Origin: Mucilaginibacter sp. cycad4
GTDB taxonomy: Bacteria > Bacteroidota > Bacteroidia > Sphingobacteriales > Sphingobacteriaceae
Direction: 5' to 3'
Length of the DNA: 64,000 nt
NCBI RefSeq assembly: GCF_034263275.1
Contig: NZ_CP139559.1
Location: 6,138,001 to 6,202,000 of the forward strand
Positions 36,580 to 44,483 of the stretch are shown one piece after another. Below the pieces are notes generated by a model that saw only the letters and a list, made by a program, of their open reading frames with translations, made no database searches and was not told the origin of the DNA. A program made the translations under genes and the position numbers. Numbering within the stretch: the first letter of the stretch is position 1; every line of letters begins with the position of its first letter.

Positions 36580-37080
36580 CTATATAGCTAAATGATAAAC
36601 GCGGCCACTTGCAGGGGCAGTGTCGGTAACCTGGCCAAGGTATTTTTTTGATACCGATTTGGGGGCAAAGCCATTATCAACCACGGTAAAGCTCACATCA
36701 CCGGTAAATGATTTATCGGCAGCGTTAAGCAGGCGGTAAGTATCGCCCCCGTAGTTAAATGTATTTTCGGCAACTTTGGTATTGGCAAAATTATAAGTGG
36801 CTTTTAAGCTGTTAACCGAAAATCCCGAACCCTGAACCTTTTTGCTGATCTGCTCGAAATTTACCGGCACATCATTTTTAAAGGTAATGAGGTAAGTGTT
36901 ACGGATAAGATCGGTTTTGATCTCGCCAATAAACGGCAGTGTACGTAATGCTTTTTCGGTTGATTTGGCGCAAAGGGCGCAGGTAAGGCCGCTAACCTGG
37001 AGTTCGGCTTTGGTAAATTGAGCTTGAGCTGCTGTTACAGAAAGCGCAAATATGATGATGAATATTTTTAAAGTTTTCAT
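36580..37080 (-). CDS. Secreted heavy-metal-associated (HMA) domain protein
   Basis: A 166-residue protein with a Sec signal (FALSVTAAQAQ). The HMA domain spans about residues 23-95 and carries the metal-binding motif GLTCALC (C34 and C37), followed by a helix and the IKTDLIRNTYLITF strand. After it comes a 70-residue domain (GGDTYRLLNAADKSFTG) with no name I know. Export of an HMA domain, normally cytoplasmic, implies periplasmic or membrane-attached metal (probably copper) binding. It sits in the operon between a HYC_CC_PP gene and two outer-membrane barrel genes. Confidence 0.8.
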   Translation of the reverse strand: MKTLKIFIIIFALSVTAAQAQFTKAELQVSGLTCALCAKSTEKALRTLPFIGEIKTDLIRNTYLITFKNDVPVNFEQISKKVQGSGFSVNSLKATYNFANTKVAENTFNYGGDTYRLLNAADKSFTGDVSFTVVDNGFAPKSVSKKYLGQVTDTAPASGRVYHLAI

Positions 37081-37149
37081 GTTGATCGTGTAATTAATTG
37101 TTAGAGAATAAACTGCTGATAAGGTTTACCGGGTTTAACAATTAACAGA

Positions 37150-37539
37150 TCAAATGCGGAAGATACAGTTGCGGATAAATGTGGCGATGCCCTGAACCGG
37201 CGGATCAGGAGGGCCTCGGTCATAAAATTTGTCGGATGCAGAAGATGGCAAGGCCGGGAAAAGACTATCAAACGACCAGCTTGGCAACTCAAAACCAAAC
37301 ATTTTTGCTAAAAACGAAGTTGATTCGCCCTGGTGAGCGTCTTTCACTTTTACTTCAACCTGCTTATCCTTGCAGCATTTCATTTTGCCGCCTTTTTGGT
37401 CCATTTTGCAGTTAACCGCCGGGGCATCAATTTTTACCGATGCTACATAGTCGCCGCAAATATGGAAATTAAGAGCAAAGCCCAATACTGTAACCGTGTA
37501 CAGCATAGTGAGTAATATTGCTCCTGATCTTTTTACCAT
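37150..37539 (-). CDS. HYC_CC_PP family protein
   Basis: The 129-residue protein has an N-terminal hydrophobic segment (ILLTMLYTVTVLGFALNF, residues 8-25) immediately followed by HICGDYVAS, where the family normally has HYC, so the tyrosine is replaced by isoleucine. It also has the MKCCKDK pair and a C-terminal RGPPDPP. These three motifs name the family, which accompanies metal-resistance genes in Bacteroidota. The cysteines and histidines suggest metal binding at the outer face of the inner membrane. It is the first gene of the four-gene cluster and has a canonical promoter only 4 nt before its ATG. Confidence 0.8.
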   Translation of the reverse strand: MVKRSGAILLTMLYTVTVLGFALNFHICGDYVASVKIDAPAVNCKMDQKGGKMKCCKDKQVEVKVKDAHQGESTSFLAKMFGFELPSWSFDSLFPALPSSASDKFYDRGPPDPPVQGIATFIRNCIFRI

Positions 37540-37575
37540 ACTACAAAAGTAGGTGATTAACTTGTTGATTACAAA
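37540..37575 (-). promoter_or_regulatory. Canonical promoter of the metal cluster, leaderless arrangement
   Basis: Reading the minus strand: TTTG (37575-37572), 20 nt, TACTTTTG (37551-37544), 4 nt, ATG at 37539. Spacing and both boxes match the Bacteroidota consensus. The start of transcription would fall at or within a base or two of the A of ATG, so the mRNA should be leaderless. Confidence 0.65.
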
Positions 37576-37640
37576 ATGTTTTTATCAGTTGGGATAACTC
37601 ATAGTTTAACAAGTGTGCAAATAGTGATTTTGGCACATAC

Positions 37641-37677
37641 AAAAATGTCCCCGGCCTTGCGGACCGGGGACATTTTT
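37641..37677 (-). terminator. Rho-independent terminator of the OmpA-like gene
   Basis: A 14-bp stem, AAAAATGTCCCCGG and complement, encloses an imperfect apex and has A and T runs on either side, so it can work in both directions. It lies 38 nt beyond the stop of the OmpA-like lipoprotein gene. Confidence 0.85.
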
Positions 37678-37714
37678 GTAAAACTATTTAATCAATTCTT
37701 ATTATGCTCTTTAA

Positions 37715-38395
37715 TTACTGGGCAGCCTGTTTAGCCTGCTCCTTCATTTTTTCGTTGGCCACAATGGTGATCTCAACCCTGCGGTTTTGTGCACGGCCAT
37801 CGGCGGTGGTGTTATCGGCAATTGGTTCGCTTTCGCCTTTGCCGGTCACTGTCATACGTGATGAGGCCACATTGCCCGCAGCCAGGTATGATTTTACGGC
37901 ATCTGCCCTTTTTACCGAAAGGGTTTGATTGTAACTGTCAGACCCAGTATTATCGGTATGGCCAATGATGGTGATATTGGTTTCCGGATTTTTTTGTAGC
38001 GAAGCTGCGAGGTTTTGCAGGTTAGTTTGAGCGGCAGATTTCAAATCTGATTTATCGGTATCAAATAAAATACCTGAATCAAATTTAACCAAAATGCCTT
38101 CACCTTCGCGTGTTACTGTGGCGCCTGGCACTGTTTGTTTAATTTCGGCAGCCTGCCGGTCCATGTTACGGCCGATAAAAGCACCTGCGGTACCACCAAC
38201 AGCACCACCTATAATAGCACCTAATGCAGTATTACCGGCAGCTTTACCAATAAATGCACCTACTGTACCACCTGCACCTGCGCCAATGGCAGCACCTTTT
38301 TGTGTTTTGGTAAGTGAATTACATCCTGAGCCTAATATGCCTGCTGTAGCTAATGCTATACCAAGGGTGGCTACTTTTAATTTAAGCGTTCTCAT
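37715..38395 (-). CDS. OmpA family lipoprotein with glycine zipper
   Basis: This 226-residue lipoprotein has lipobox GSGC (cysteine near residue 25). A glycine-zipper segment (about 34-80, repeated GAxxGGxxGAFIG) probably inserts in or packs on the outer membrane. The C-terminal OmpA domain (about 105-215) contains the peptidoglycan-binding core NITIIGHTDNTGSDSYNQTL and the arginine of NRRVEI. It anchors the outer membrane to the cell wall. It stands alone with its own terminator. Confidence 0.92.
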   Translation of the reverse strand: MRTLKLKVATLGIALATAGILGSGCNSLTKTQKGAAIGAGAGGTVGAFIGKAAGNTALGAIIGGAVGGTAGAFIGRNMDRQAAEIKQTVPGATVTREGEGILVKFDSGILFDTDKSDLKSAAQTNLQNLAASLQKNPETNITIIGHTDNTGSDSYNQTLSVKRADAVKSYLAAGNVASSRMTVTGKGESEPIADNTTADGRAQNRRVEITIVANEKMKEQAKQAAQ

Positions 38396-38651
38396 CGTAC
38401 TTGTATAATTATGTTATACCCTACTTTTACAAAGCAGATGCCAAAAAAACCGGATGGCAGTATTATAGACCGCTTCTGTTAAAAGAATATCCTCCATCAA
38501 TCATAGCAACATTTTTTTAATGATAAGTAAAGTTAATTTCAATGAAGTAAAGAATGCGGGATTATCGATTTTCGCAACACTGCCCGATTTTTAGTACAAA
38601 GCAGCGGTAAAATTTTTGCTACAGTACAATTTGGCATACTTTTTTGCAGTT

Positions 38652-39986
38652 TTAGGAAATTACTATCAATGTAGCAGGGAAAATAAGTTTAAAGGTGCTC
38701 CCTTTATCTTTTTCAGAAATTACATTAATTTCAATATCGTGAAAGGCCGCAATTGATTTTACAATAGGCAGGCCCAGTCCAAAACTATCCTGCTGTAACG
38801 ACTGCCTGAATTTTTTAAAGCGGTTAAAGATCAGCGGTAGGGCGTCTTCATCAATACCGATACCTGTATCAGCAATGCTGATCATATATTTATCATTTAC
38901 GGCAATGCCTGTTACCTTAATACTGCCACCCTCATGATTATATTTAATGGCATTGTTAATGAGGTTAAAGAAAAGGTTAAAGAGTAAAAATTTATTGATA
39001 TTGACAAAATGCCAGTTTTCAGGCATCGACATCCCGTAGCTGATGTTTTTATCCTGCAGGCGGATGGAGATCTCGTCATAAACTTCCTGCAATAATTCGG
39101 ATACCGATGCCTTGTCTTCTTTTAAAAACTGTTCGTTTTCTATCTGGGAAATGAGCAGCAACGTTTTAGTAATGCTTTTCAACCGGTTCAGGATCTTTTG
39201 CATCTCTAATAACCTGCCTTTAAGCTCATCGTTGATATCCTCTTCCTCAAACATATTCTCGATTTTTGATTGGAGGATAGAGATCGGCGTCATTAGTTCA
39301 TGTGATGCGTTGGAGATAAACTCCCGCTCTTTATGAAACTTATCGGCAATAGTTTCGATCATGTTATGGATACTGATATCCAGGTGCTGAAAATCTGATG
39401 TGGTAGTACGCACCTGCCGGTAGGTATGAAAATTAGGGAACTTTTGGCCTACAAGCTTGGTTTTAATAATAAGCCGTAAGGGTTTAAGTACATAGGTTGA
39501 ATACACCTGGTCGGCCAGCACAGTCAGCAATATCATTCCCAGCAATACCTGGAAAGCTATATTTTGCAGGGGAACGCTGGTTTCATCCAAAGTATCCACA
39601 CTTTTGCCTATCTCCAGCAGGTAGTTTTTGTTCTTAACCTTAAAGGTGTGGCTTAATATGCGATACTCTAAAGTATCCCCCTCACTAAAAAGGCGTTTGC
39701 CTCTTTTTATAGTATCCAGGAAATAATCGGGATCAACCTCGTCCAAACTGATGTATTCTTCTTTAAGCGGGAGGTAGCTGCCATAGCCTTCGCCGTTTTC
39801 GATGTAGGTTTCAATTCCTTTGCTTTTTACAATTTGCAGCAGCTTGTTTTTTTGTTTGATAAGCTTGCTGTCCACATAATTACGACTGATATTTTTGATC
39901 AATACAGGAACAAGCAATACAAACAGTATCACGATAACCAGCTTGGAGATGGCGTTAAAAAGCGTAAGTTTTGTTCCTAATTTCAA
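38652..39986 (-). CDS. Sensor histidine kinase
   Basis: A 444-residue membrane kinase. Two transmembrane helices (about 14-31 and 143-162) enclose a periplasmic sensor of about 110 residues without a recognised domain. The HisKA dimerisation domain contains NASHELMTPIS with the phospho-accepting H229, and the HATPase_c domain shows the N box (NLINNAIKYN), G1 (DTGIGID) and G2 (GLGLPIV). It starts 4 nt after the stop of the response regulator gene and is the last gene of a four-gene operon. The signal is unknown. Confidence 0.92.
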   Translation of the reverse strand: MKLGTKLTLFNAISKLVIVILFVLLVPVLIKNISRNYVDSKLIKQKNKLLQIVKSKGIETYIENGEGYGSYLPLKEEYISLDEVDPDYFLDTIKRGKRLFSEGDTLEYRILSHTFKVKNKNYLLEIGKSVDTLDETSVPLQNIAFQVLLGMILLTVLADQVYSTYVLKPLRLIIKTKLVGQKFPNFHTYRQVRTTTSDFQHLDISIHNMIETIADKFHKEREFISNASHELMTPISILQSKIENMFEEEDINDELKGRLLEMQKILNRLKSITKTLLLISQIENEQFLKEDKASVSELLQEVYDEISIRLQDKNISYGMSMPENWHFVNINKFLLFNLFFNLINNAIKYNHEGGSIKVTGIAVNDKYMISIADTGIGIDEDALPLIFNRFKKFRQSLQQDSFGLGLPIVKSIAAFHDIEINVISEKDKGSTFKLIFPATLIVIS

Positions 39987-39990
39987 ATAC

Positions 39991-40674
39991 TCAGGCGTTG
40001 ATCTTTATTTTATAGCCCAAACCACGTACCGTTTCCAGCCAGTCGGGCGGGGCAAAGGCATTTAATTTTTTACGGATATTTTTAATATGCGCATCAATAT
40101 AATTGCTGTCGTAATCATTATTCACCACGCTGCCCCAGATATGCTCGCTTAGCTGCATGCGGGTAAGCGTACGGTTTTTATGTAATATCAGATAGGCTAT
40201 GAGGTCAAATTCTTTTTTGGTAATGGTATTTACAACGCTGTTATAGTAGGATATAGTACGTGCGGTAAGGTCTATCAGGAAGCCGCCCAGTTCAACAATG
40301 TTATTTTTAACCCCAAACTTGCGCCTGATGATGGCCTGCATGCGGCTTTGCAGCTCAAGCAACGAAAAAGGTTTAGGCAGATAATCGTCGGCGCCAAGAT
40401 CGAGGCCTTTGATCCGGTCATTAATTTCAGCGCGTGCTGTTAAGATGATACAGGCCGCTTCCGAATTATTCTTTTTTGATTCCCTGAGCAGGTCAAGGCC
40501 GTCATAATCGGGCAGGCCCAGGTCTATCAATATAAAATCATACAGGTTTGTGGCAATTTTTTCAGATGCCGAAGTGCCATCAAAACAAACCTCGCAGATA
40601 TAGTTATAGTTTGAAAGAAAAATCTCCAGTTCGCGGGCAAGTGCTGTTTCGTCTTCTATTATTAAAACATTCAT
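39991..40674 (-). CDS. Response regulator, OmpR/PhoB family
   Basis: The 227-residue protein has a receiver domain (1-115) with acidic pocket IIEDE (residues 5-9) and phosphorylation site D51 in LIDLGLPDYDG, the conserved T of ILTAR, and K of LPKPFS. The DNA-binding winged helix (about 128-225) has SEHIWG and the recognition helix YIDAHIKNIRKKL. It is the partner of the kinase gene 4 nt downstream. The gene 9 nt upstream encodes a barrel-like protein, so the sensor system and its neighbours are probably co-regulated. Confidence 0.93.
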   Translation of the reverse strand: MNVLIIEDETALARELEIFLSNYNYICEVCFDGTSASEKIATNLYDFILIDLGLPDYDGLDLLRESKKNNSEAACIILTARAEINDRIKGLDLGADDYLPKPFSLLELQSRMQAIIRRKFGVKNNIVELGGFLIDLTARTISYYNSVVNTITKKEFDLIAYLILHKNRTLTRMQLSEHIWGSVVNNDYDSNYIDAHIKNIRKKLNAFAPPDWLETVRGLGYKIKINA

Positions 40675-40683
40675 GTATTATGA

Positions 40684-41556
40684 CTAATAAAAAACGTAGT
40701 AAAAAGTTAAATTATAAAATGACTCGCGCCGGTTGAGCAGTACTCCTTCTACGTTAACGGGGATAGAATATTTGTACGAAAATTCAAACGTATAATGCGG
40801 CCGGTTATAAGCCACCGGGATCTTGAAACTGTAATTAAGCATATTGAACCGGCGGTTGCGGCTGGCGTAACGCGGGTCATATTGTATGGAGATATTGGCA
40901 GCCTCGTCCCTGAAATGATGATCAAGCGAATACCGCTGAACAAAATTCTGCGTACCCAGGATAAAATTAAAGGAAGGATTAAAGGAAAGAAAATCCTGGT
41001 CATCAAAAATGCTCCAGCTGCTTTCCCAATATTTTGAATTGCTTACCGTTAAAAAAATATCGTTCGATTTGCCAAAAAGATAATCGAGCACGGCACTTGT
41101 TTTCAGGTAATGCCAATCGTACGAGTTTTTAAAATTGATATCATTTGAAGAAGCCGACTTTATAACCTGCGCAGCATCCCTGGCAAAAATGAACCGGGTA
41201 TAACTTACCGAACCGGAAAAAGCTTTTGAAAATTTATAAAAATACCCTCCGCCCAAATCAACCTCATCAACAGGGGCATAACCCAAAACCTTAAATGCCG
41301 ATCCATATAGAAAAATACCCGATTTGGTATTATAGATCAGATCGGCAGTAACAAAAGGATATTTTACAGGGCCGGTACGACCAAAAAACAGCACATCGCT
41401 GCCATAACTTACCCCGGCCGAAATTGACCGTTTACGAATAATGGTGTCAGAATCGGCTACTAAGGGATGCTTACCGGCAAAAAGGCGCAAATCAATATCC
41501 GCACCAAATACGGTACTGCTTGCAGCCATAAAAAAAAGTAAGCAAAGGTATTTCAT
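40684..41556 (-). CDS. Secreted beta-barrel-like protein co-transcribed with a two-component system
   Basis: Started at ATG 41556, the product has 290 residues and a clear Sec signal (YLCLLFFMAASSTVFGA). A longer in-frame start at 41682 would bury this signal 42 residues in and overlap the upstream gene. The mature part is rich in aromatic amphipathic strands (FYKFSKAFSGSVSYTRFIF) and ends in YNLTFYYVFY, a barrel-type terminal strand. I recognise no named family. Located 25 nt downstream of a small basic secreted protein and 9 nt upstream of the response regulator. Confidence 0.65.
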   Translation of the reverse strand: MKYLCLLFFMAASSTVFGADIDLRLFAGKHPLVADSDTIIRKRSISAGVSYGSDVLFFGRTGPVKYPFVTADLIYNTKSGIFLYGSAFKVLGYAPVDEVDLGGGYFYKFSKAFSGSVSYTRFIFARDAAQVIKSASSNDINFKNSYDWHYLKTSAVLDYLFGKSNDIFLTVSNSKYWESSWSIFDDQDFLSFNPSFNFILGTQNFVQRYSLDHHFRDEAANISIQYDPRYASRNRRFNMLNYSFKIPVAYNRPHYTFEFSYKYSIPVNVEGVLLNRRESFYNLTFYYVFY

Positions 41557-41581
41557 CAATATGGTAAATTGTTTAACCTGT

Positions 41582-41923
41582 TTAACTGCCATTTCTCCTC
41601 GGTATTTCGGGCGGGCGCTCCATGCCTTCGGGCCGGCGCTGCCTTTTTGGTTTGGGCTTAGGCGGTACAGCATCGTCATCAACAGTAGCCGGCTTCGCCT
41701 GCCGCTTTGCTTTGGCTATTTCTTTAATTTTTTTCTTTTCATCCTCCAGTTGCTTTTTGGTCTTGGTGGTAGTATCAGCCGCTAATGAAGTATACGACAA
41801 CACACCCGGCTTTTTGTTACCGGTATGAGCAGGTGCATCAATGTTTTTTGTAAGAGCATTGGCAAATGATATACGTGTTGCAAATATCAATAACAGGACA
41901 ATATACGCAAACCACTTTATCAT
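41582..41923 (-). CDS. Small secreted protein with Lys/Pro/Arg-rich tail
   Basis: A 113-residue protein with a Sec signal (YIVLLLIFATRISFANA). The mature part has a short helical, lysine-rich stretch (KKQLEDEKKKIKEIAKAKR) and a C-terminal tail dominated by proline, lysine and arginine (PPKPKPKRQRRPEGMERPP). The basic tail could bind peptidoglycan, lipopolysaccharide or nucleic acid; this is only a guess. It is the first gene of the operon barrel-regulator-kinase. A GAGGAG-like sequence sits just before its ATG, unusual in this group. Confidence 0.6.
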   Translation of the reverse strand: MIKWFAYIVLLLIFATRISFANALTKNIDAPAHTGNKKPGVLSYTSLAADTTTKTKKQLEDEKKKIKEIAKAKRQAKPATVDDDAVPPKPKPKRQRRPEGMERPPEIPRRNGS

Positions 41924-42109
41924 TGAGGAGACGAAAAGGTAAAAATAAGGCTCAAATAAGGGTTAATTTAAATGTTTACACCAAAATGAGAAAGGTACAA
42001 CAAATAACAATTCATTTGCGCAGACACTTGTAAAAATGCCGATGCAAATGAATTATAACAGATCACAATTATGATGAAAGGCTTATGAGTGTACTTTAAC
42101 GTTTGAAAG

Positions 42110-43048
42110 TCAGAGAGCTATGTCTTTTGACGGATAAACCCGGTTTTGATCATCAATGATAACGCAGGCCACCTGGTTAAGCTGATTGATCATGTATAAG
42201 CCGGCATTAACACCGATGGTGAGTATTGGAGTGGCCAGGGCGTCGGCAAATTCGGCGGTAGGGCTAAGGATGCTTACGCTTGTAATGCCGCTAACCGGGA
42301 ATCCTTTTTTAGGGTTAAATACGTTGGTGAATTTTTTATTGCTGATGCTTGCATATTTTTCGGCATTAACCGAAGTAGCAAAAGCAAGGTTACTGATCTC
42401 CAGGTCGGCAAAGGGTTGGTTTTGCTGAGTAAAGTCGGCATCGGCAACAGTCCAGGGCTGCAGGTTAGGCTGTAAGCCCCATGCAAGCAGGTCGCCGCCA
42501 AAATTGATCACGCCGCTGCTTACGCCATTCATTTGTAATACGTATTTAGCCCTGTCGGCAGCGTATCCTTTGCTGTTTGCGCCAAAGCCTATACGCATCC
42601 CTTTCTCTTTCAGAAAAACGGTTTGCTTTACAGCATCAAGTACTATGTTTTTGTAGCTGGCCAGCGATAGTGTACGTTTAGCGGTTTTTACTGAAGTATT
42701 ATCGGCTGCGATTTCGCTGGCTGCGTTATCGGCCAGGTAGGTAATATCGAATGCACCGTAGGTAAGTTCAGATATCTGCAGCGCCCTGTCAATAAGCCTG
42801 AAGGTTTCGCCATCGGCTTTTACCGGGGCGATACCGGCATTACGGTTGATCTGGTTGATGCTGCTGTCGTCGCTAAAAGCCGAAAGCAGTTTTTCAACCC
42901 TGTTAATTTCATCAATGGCAATGTCAATTTGCTCATCGGCCAGCAGGGGGTTATTGCCCACTACACTAATCTCAAATTTATCGCCCATTAAACGTATGTT
43001 GCGTTTGTAGACTGTTAAATTATCGGTTAAAGTTTTTATAGCCAGCAT
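42110..43048 (-). CDS. apbE: FAD:protein FMN transferase
   Basis: ApbE attaches FMN covalently to a threonine of target flavoproteins such as NqrB/NqrC or RnfG. The 312-residue protein contains the family blocks: an N-terminal MGDKFEISV, DEINRVEKLLSAF helix, GAFDIT (GAFD type), the GFGANSKGYAADRAK flavin/Mg site (residues 154-168), and GVINFGGDLLAWG (about 177-190). It has no signal peptide or lipobox, unlike many ApbE proteins, so either the true start differs or it acts in the cytoplasm. No obvious flavoprotein target is encoded nearby. Confidence 0.9.
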   Translation of the reverse strand: MLAIKTLTDNLTVYKRNIRLMGDKFEISVVGNNPLLADEQIDIAIDEINRVEKLLSAFSDDSSINQINRNAGIAPVKADGETFRLIDRALQISELTYGAFDITYLADNAASEIAADNTSVKTAKRTLSLASYKNIVLDAVKQTVFLKEKGMRIGFGANSKGYAADRAKYVLQMNGVSSGVINFGGDLLAWGLQPNLQPWTVADADFTQQNQPFADLEISNLAFATSVNAEKYASISNKKFTNVFNPKKGFPVSGITSVSILSPTAEFADALATPILTIGVNAGLYMINQLNQVACVIIDDQNRVYPSKDIAL

Positions 43049-43601
43049 AATAATAATCTTTTAAGTATCTAAAAATGAACACACAATGCACCGTAAATTA
43101 CCTTACGCAAGTTTGATCAATTACGCTACATCAATCCTTTACAAAAACTAAAGTAGCGGCGCTTTATGAAATTGAGATGAAAAAGGCTTTTTAATTAATA
43201 TAATTAACTGATTTTGACATTTTTTAACACTTAAATGATAAAAAGAGTTAAAGCGGGCAGAGACGCGAACTGAAGAAGACGGAGTTGCAGCGGGCCTATC
43301 GGATAGTGCTTTTGAAATAAAATGGACTTGCAGCAACTTAACTTAAGAGCAGCTTCAGAAGATGGGGAGATTGTTTAAACTACGAGACATCATTATAAGG
43401 AGTTTAACCTAAGCATTAATTGAACATAGGGGTTTAAAAATCCCCTCTCGAGAGAGGAATCGCACAATCCCGCGCTTTTTCTTCCTTATGTTAACGGCTA
43501 TGGCGCAGCCCCGTGCTGCCATAGCTAAAATATATTTGAATGTCATTACGAATTTTCCGGGGTTCCCGGTGCTCACTCGCAATTAATATGTTATCTATTA
43601 A
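43049..43601. other. Long intergenic region with degenerate repeat
   Basis: This gap carries no convincing gene. Near 43441-43480 there is a palindrome (CCTCTCGAGAGAGG) followed by AATCGCACAATCCCGCGC, which resembles the right end of the 12169-12277 element (AATCGCGCAAGG). The part next to apbE is AT-rich and presumably holds its promoter, but no clear box was found. Confidence 0.45.
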
Positions 43602-43645
43602 AAACAAACGCCCATAGCCCGGTAAAACCAGGCTATAGGCGTTTC
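43602..43645 (-). terminator. Rho-independent terminator of the Lrp/AsnC gene
   Basis: CGCC-ATAGCC on one side and GGCTATAGGCG on the other form a stem with one bulge, enclosing a loop around TAAAA. On the minus strand it ends in GTTTGTTTTT. It lies about 19 nt past the regulator's stop. Confidence 0.75.
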
Positions 43646-43663
43646 AATAATTTGAGTAAAAAT

Positions 43664-44140
43664 TTATTCCAGCGTTATTTGCCTCCTGATACTTTCTTCA
43701 AGTGAAATGAAGGTCTCGGTGCGTTGAATACCCCTTACGCCCTGGATCTGCTCGTTCAAAACTTCGCGCAGGTGTGTGGTATCATGACATACAATTTTGG
43801 CAAAAATGCTCCATTCGCCGGTAGTGTAATGCAGCTCAACAATTTCTTTAATTGTTTTTAACTGCTTTACAGCTTCGTTATACTGTGATCCTTTTTCGAG
43901 GTAAATACCCAGGAATGCAGTGATGTCATATCCTAACTTTTGCGGATCTACCTCAAGGCTGGCCCCTTTTATTACACCCATCTCCTCTAACTTTTTCATC
44001 CGCACGTGTATGGTTCCGCCAGAAACAATCAACTCTTTAGCTATCTCGGTGTATGGAGTGGTAGCATTTTTCATTAATATTGATAAAATCTGGATGTCAA
44101 GATTATCAATTTCTAAATTTTGAGCTTTTCTGTGGGACAT
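43664..44140 (-). CDS. Lrp/AsnC family transcriptional regulator
   Basis: The 158-residue protein has an N-terminal AsnC-type helix-turn-helix (IDNLDIQILSILMKNATTPYTEIAKEL, with recognition helix SGGTIHVRMKKLEEMGVI) and a C-terminal RAM/AsnC effector domain from about residue 72. That domain ends with EQIQGVRGIQRTETFISLEESIRRQI. Such regulators form octamers and respond to amino acids. It is transcribed away from the tRNA-like unit, whose promoter lies about 75-105 nt upstream of its start codon. Regulation of that unit by this protein is possible but unproven. Confidence 0.92.
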   Translation of the reverse strand: MSHRKAQNLEIDNLDIQILSILMKNATTPYTEIAKELIVSGGTIHVRMKKLEEMGVIKGASLEVDPQKLGYDITAFLGIYLEKGSQYNEAVKQLKTIKEIVELHYTTGEWSIFAKIVCHDTTHLREVLNEQIQGVRGIQRTETFISLEESIRRQITLE

Positions 44141-44213
44141 AAATTTGAATATCTATATTGAAATACAAGTTTAATTAAAATTTGATTAAAAATAAAATAT
44201 TTTTGTTGAAATA

Positions 44214-44245
44214 TTTGCAAGAAATAGATAGTCCTATTAAATTTG
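44214..44245 (+). promoter_or_regulatory. Canonical promoter of the tRNA-like pair
   Basis: TTTG at 44214-44217, 20 nt, then TAAATTTG at 44238-44245: an exact match to the Bacteroidota housekeeping promoter. Transcription should start near 44250, leaving a leader of about 43 nt before the first tRNA-like gene. Confidence 0.65.
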
Positions 44246-44292
44246 TAACAAGCAAAAGGGAAATGCTTAGCTGTTCTTTAAAAGAAAAACAA

Positions 44293-44404
44293 TGTTGGGT
44301 GGTGAAATTTTTGGCAGACACACCTCCTTGTCCCGGTGGCGGAGATCATGGAAAACCCGAAGCGGGCTAACCACTCTGTGAAGGTTCGAATCCTTCCCCA
44401 ACAG
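44293..44404 (+). tRNA. Class II tRNA-like gene 1, GUC anticodon loop
   Basis: The sequence folds as a cloverleaf of 112 nt. Acceptor stem TGTTGGG (44293-44299) pairs fully with CCCAACA (44397-44403), with G73 at 44404 and no encoded CCA. T8 is present. The D stem is GTG/CAC with GG in the loop. The anticodon stem CCTCC/GGTGG has a central T-T mismatch and its 7-nt loop TTGTCCC puts GTC at 44330-44332. The variable arm has a 5-bp stem (CGGAG 44340-44344, CTCTG 44374-44378) and a 29-nt loop holding a small hairpin, CCCGAAGCGGG. The T arm GAAGG-TTCGAAT-CCTTC is standard. The body resembles tRNA-Leu, while the anticodon is that of tRNA-Asp. Aminoacylation is unknown. Confidence 0.7.
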
Positions 44405-44483
44405 CAAGTTTAAGATACGAAGCTTAAAGTAATAGGTAAAAAAAACTTAGAACTGAAGACTTCGGGCTTGAAACTTACAACAC

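Noticed and set aside
34351..37539. Complete Cus/Cop export system
   Set aside because: No CusA/CusB/CusC, P-type ATPase or copper sensor is encoded in the window; only binding-type and barrel proteins are seen.
43148..43336. 62-codon minus-strand frame in the gap beside apbE
   Set aside because: No domain, no promoter or spacing support, and its composition is that of intergenic DNA.
44182..44370. 62-codon plus-strand frame upstream of and into the first tRNA-like gene
   Set aside because: It runs through the promoter and the cloverleaf; the RNA structure and its covariation explain the sequence better.
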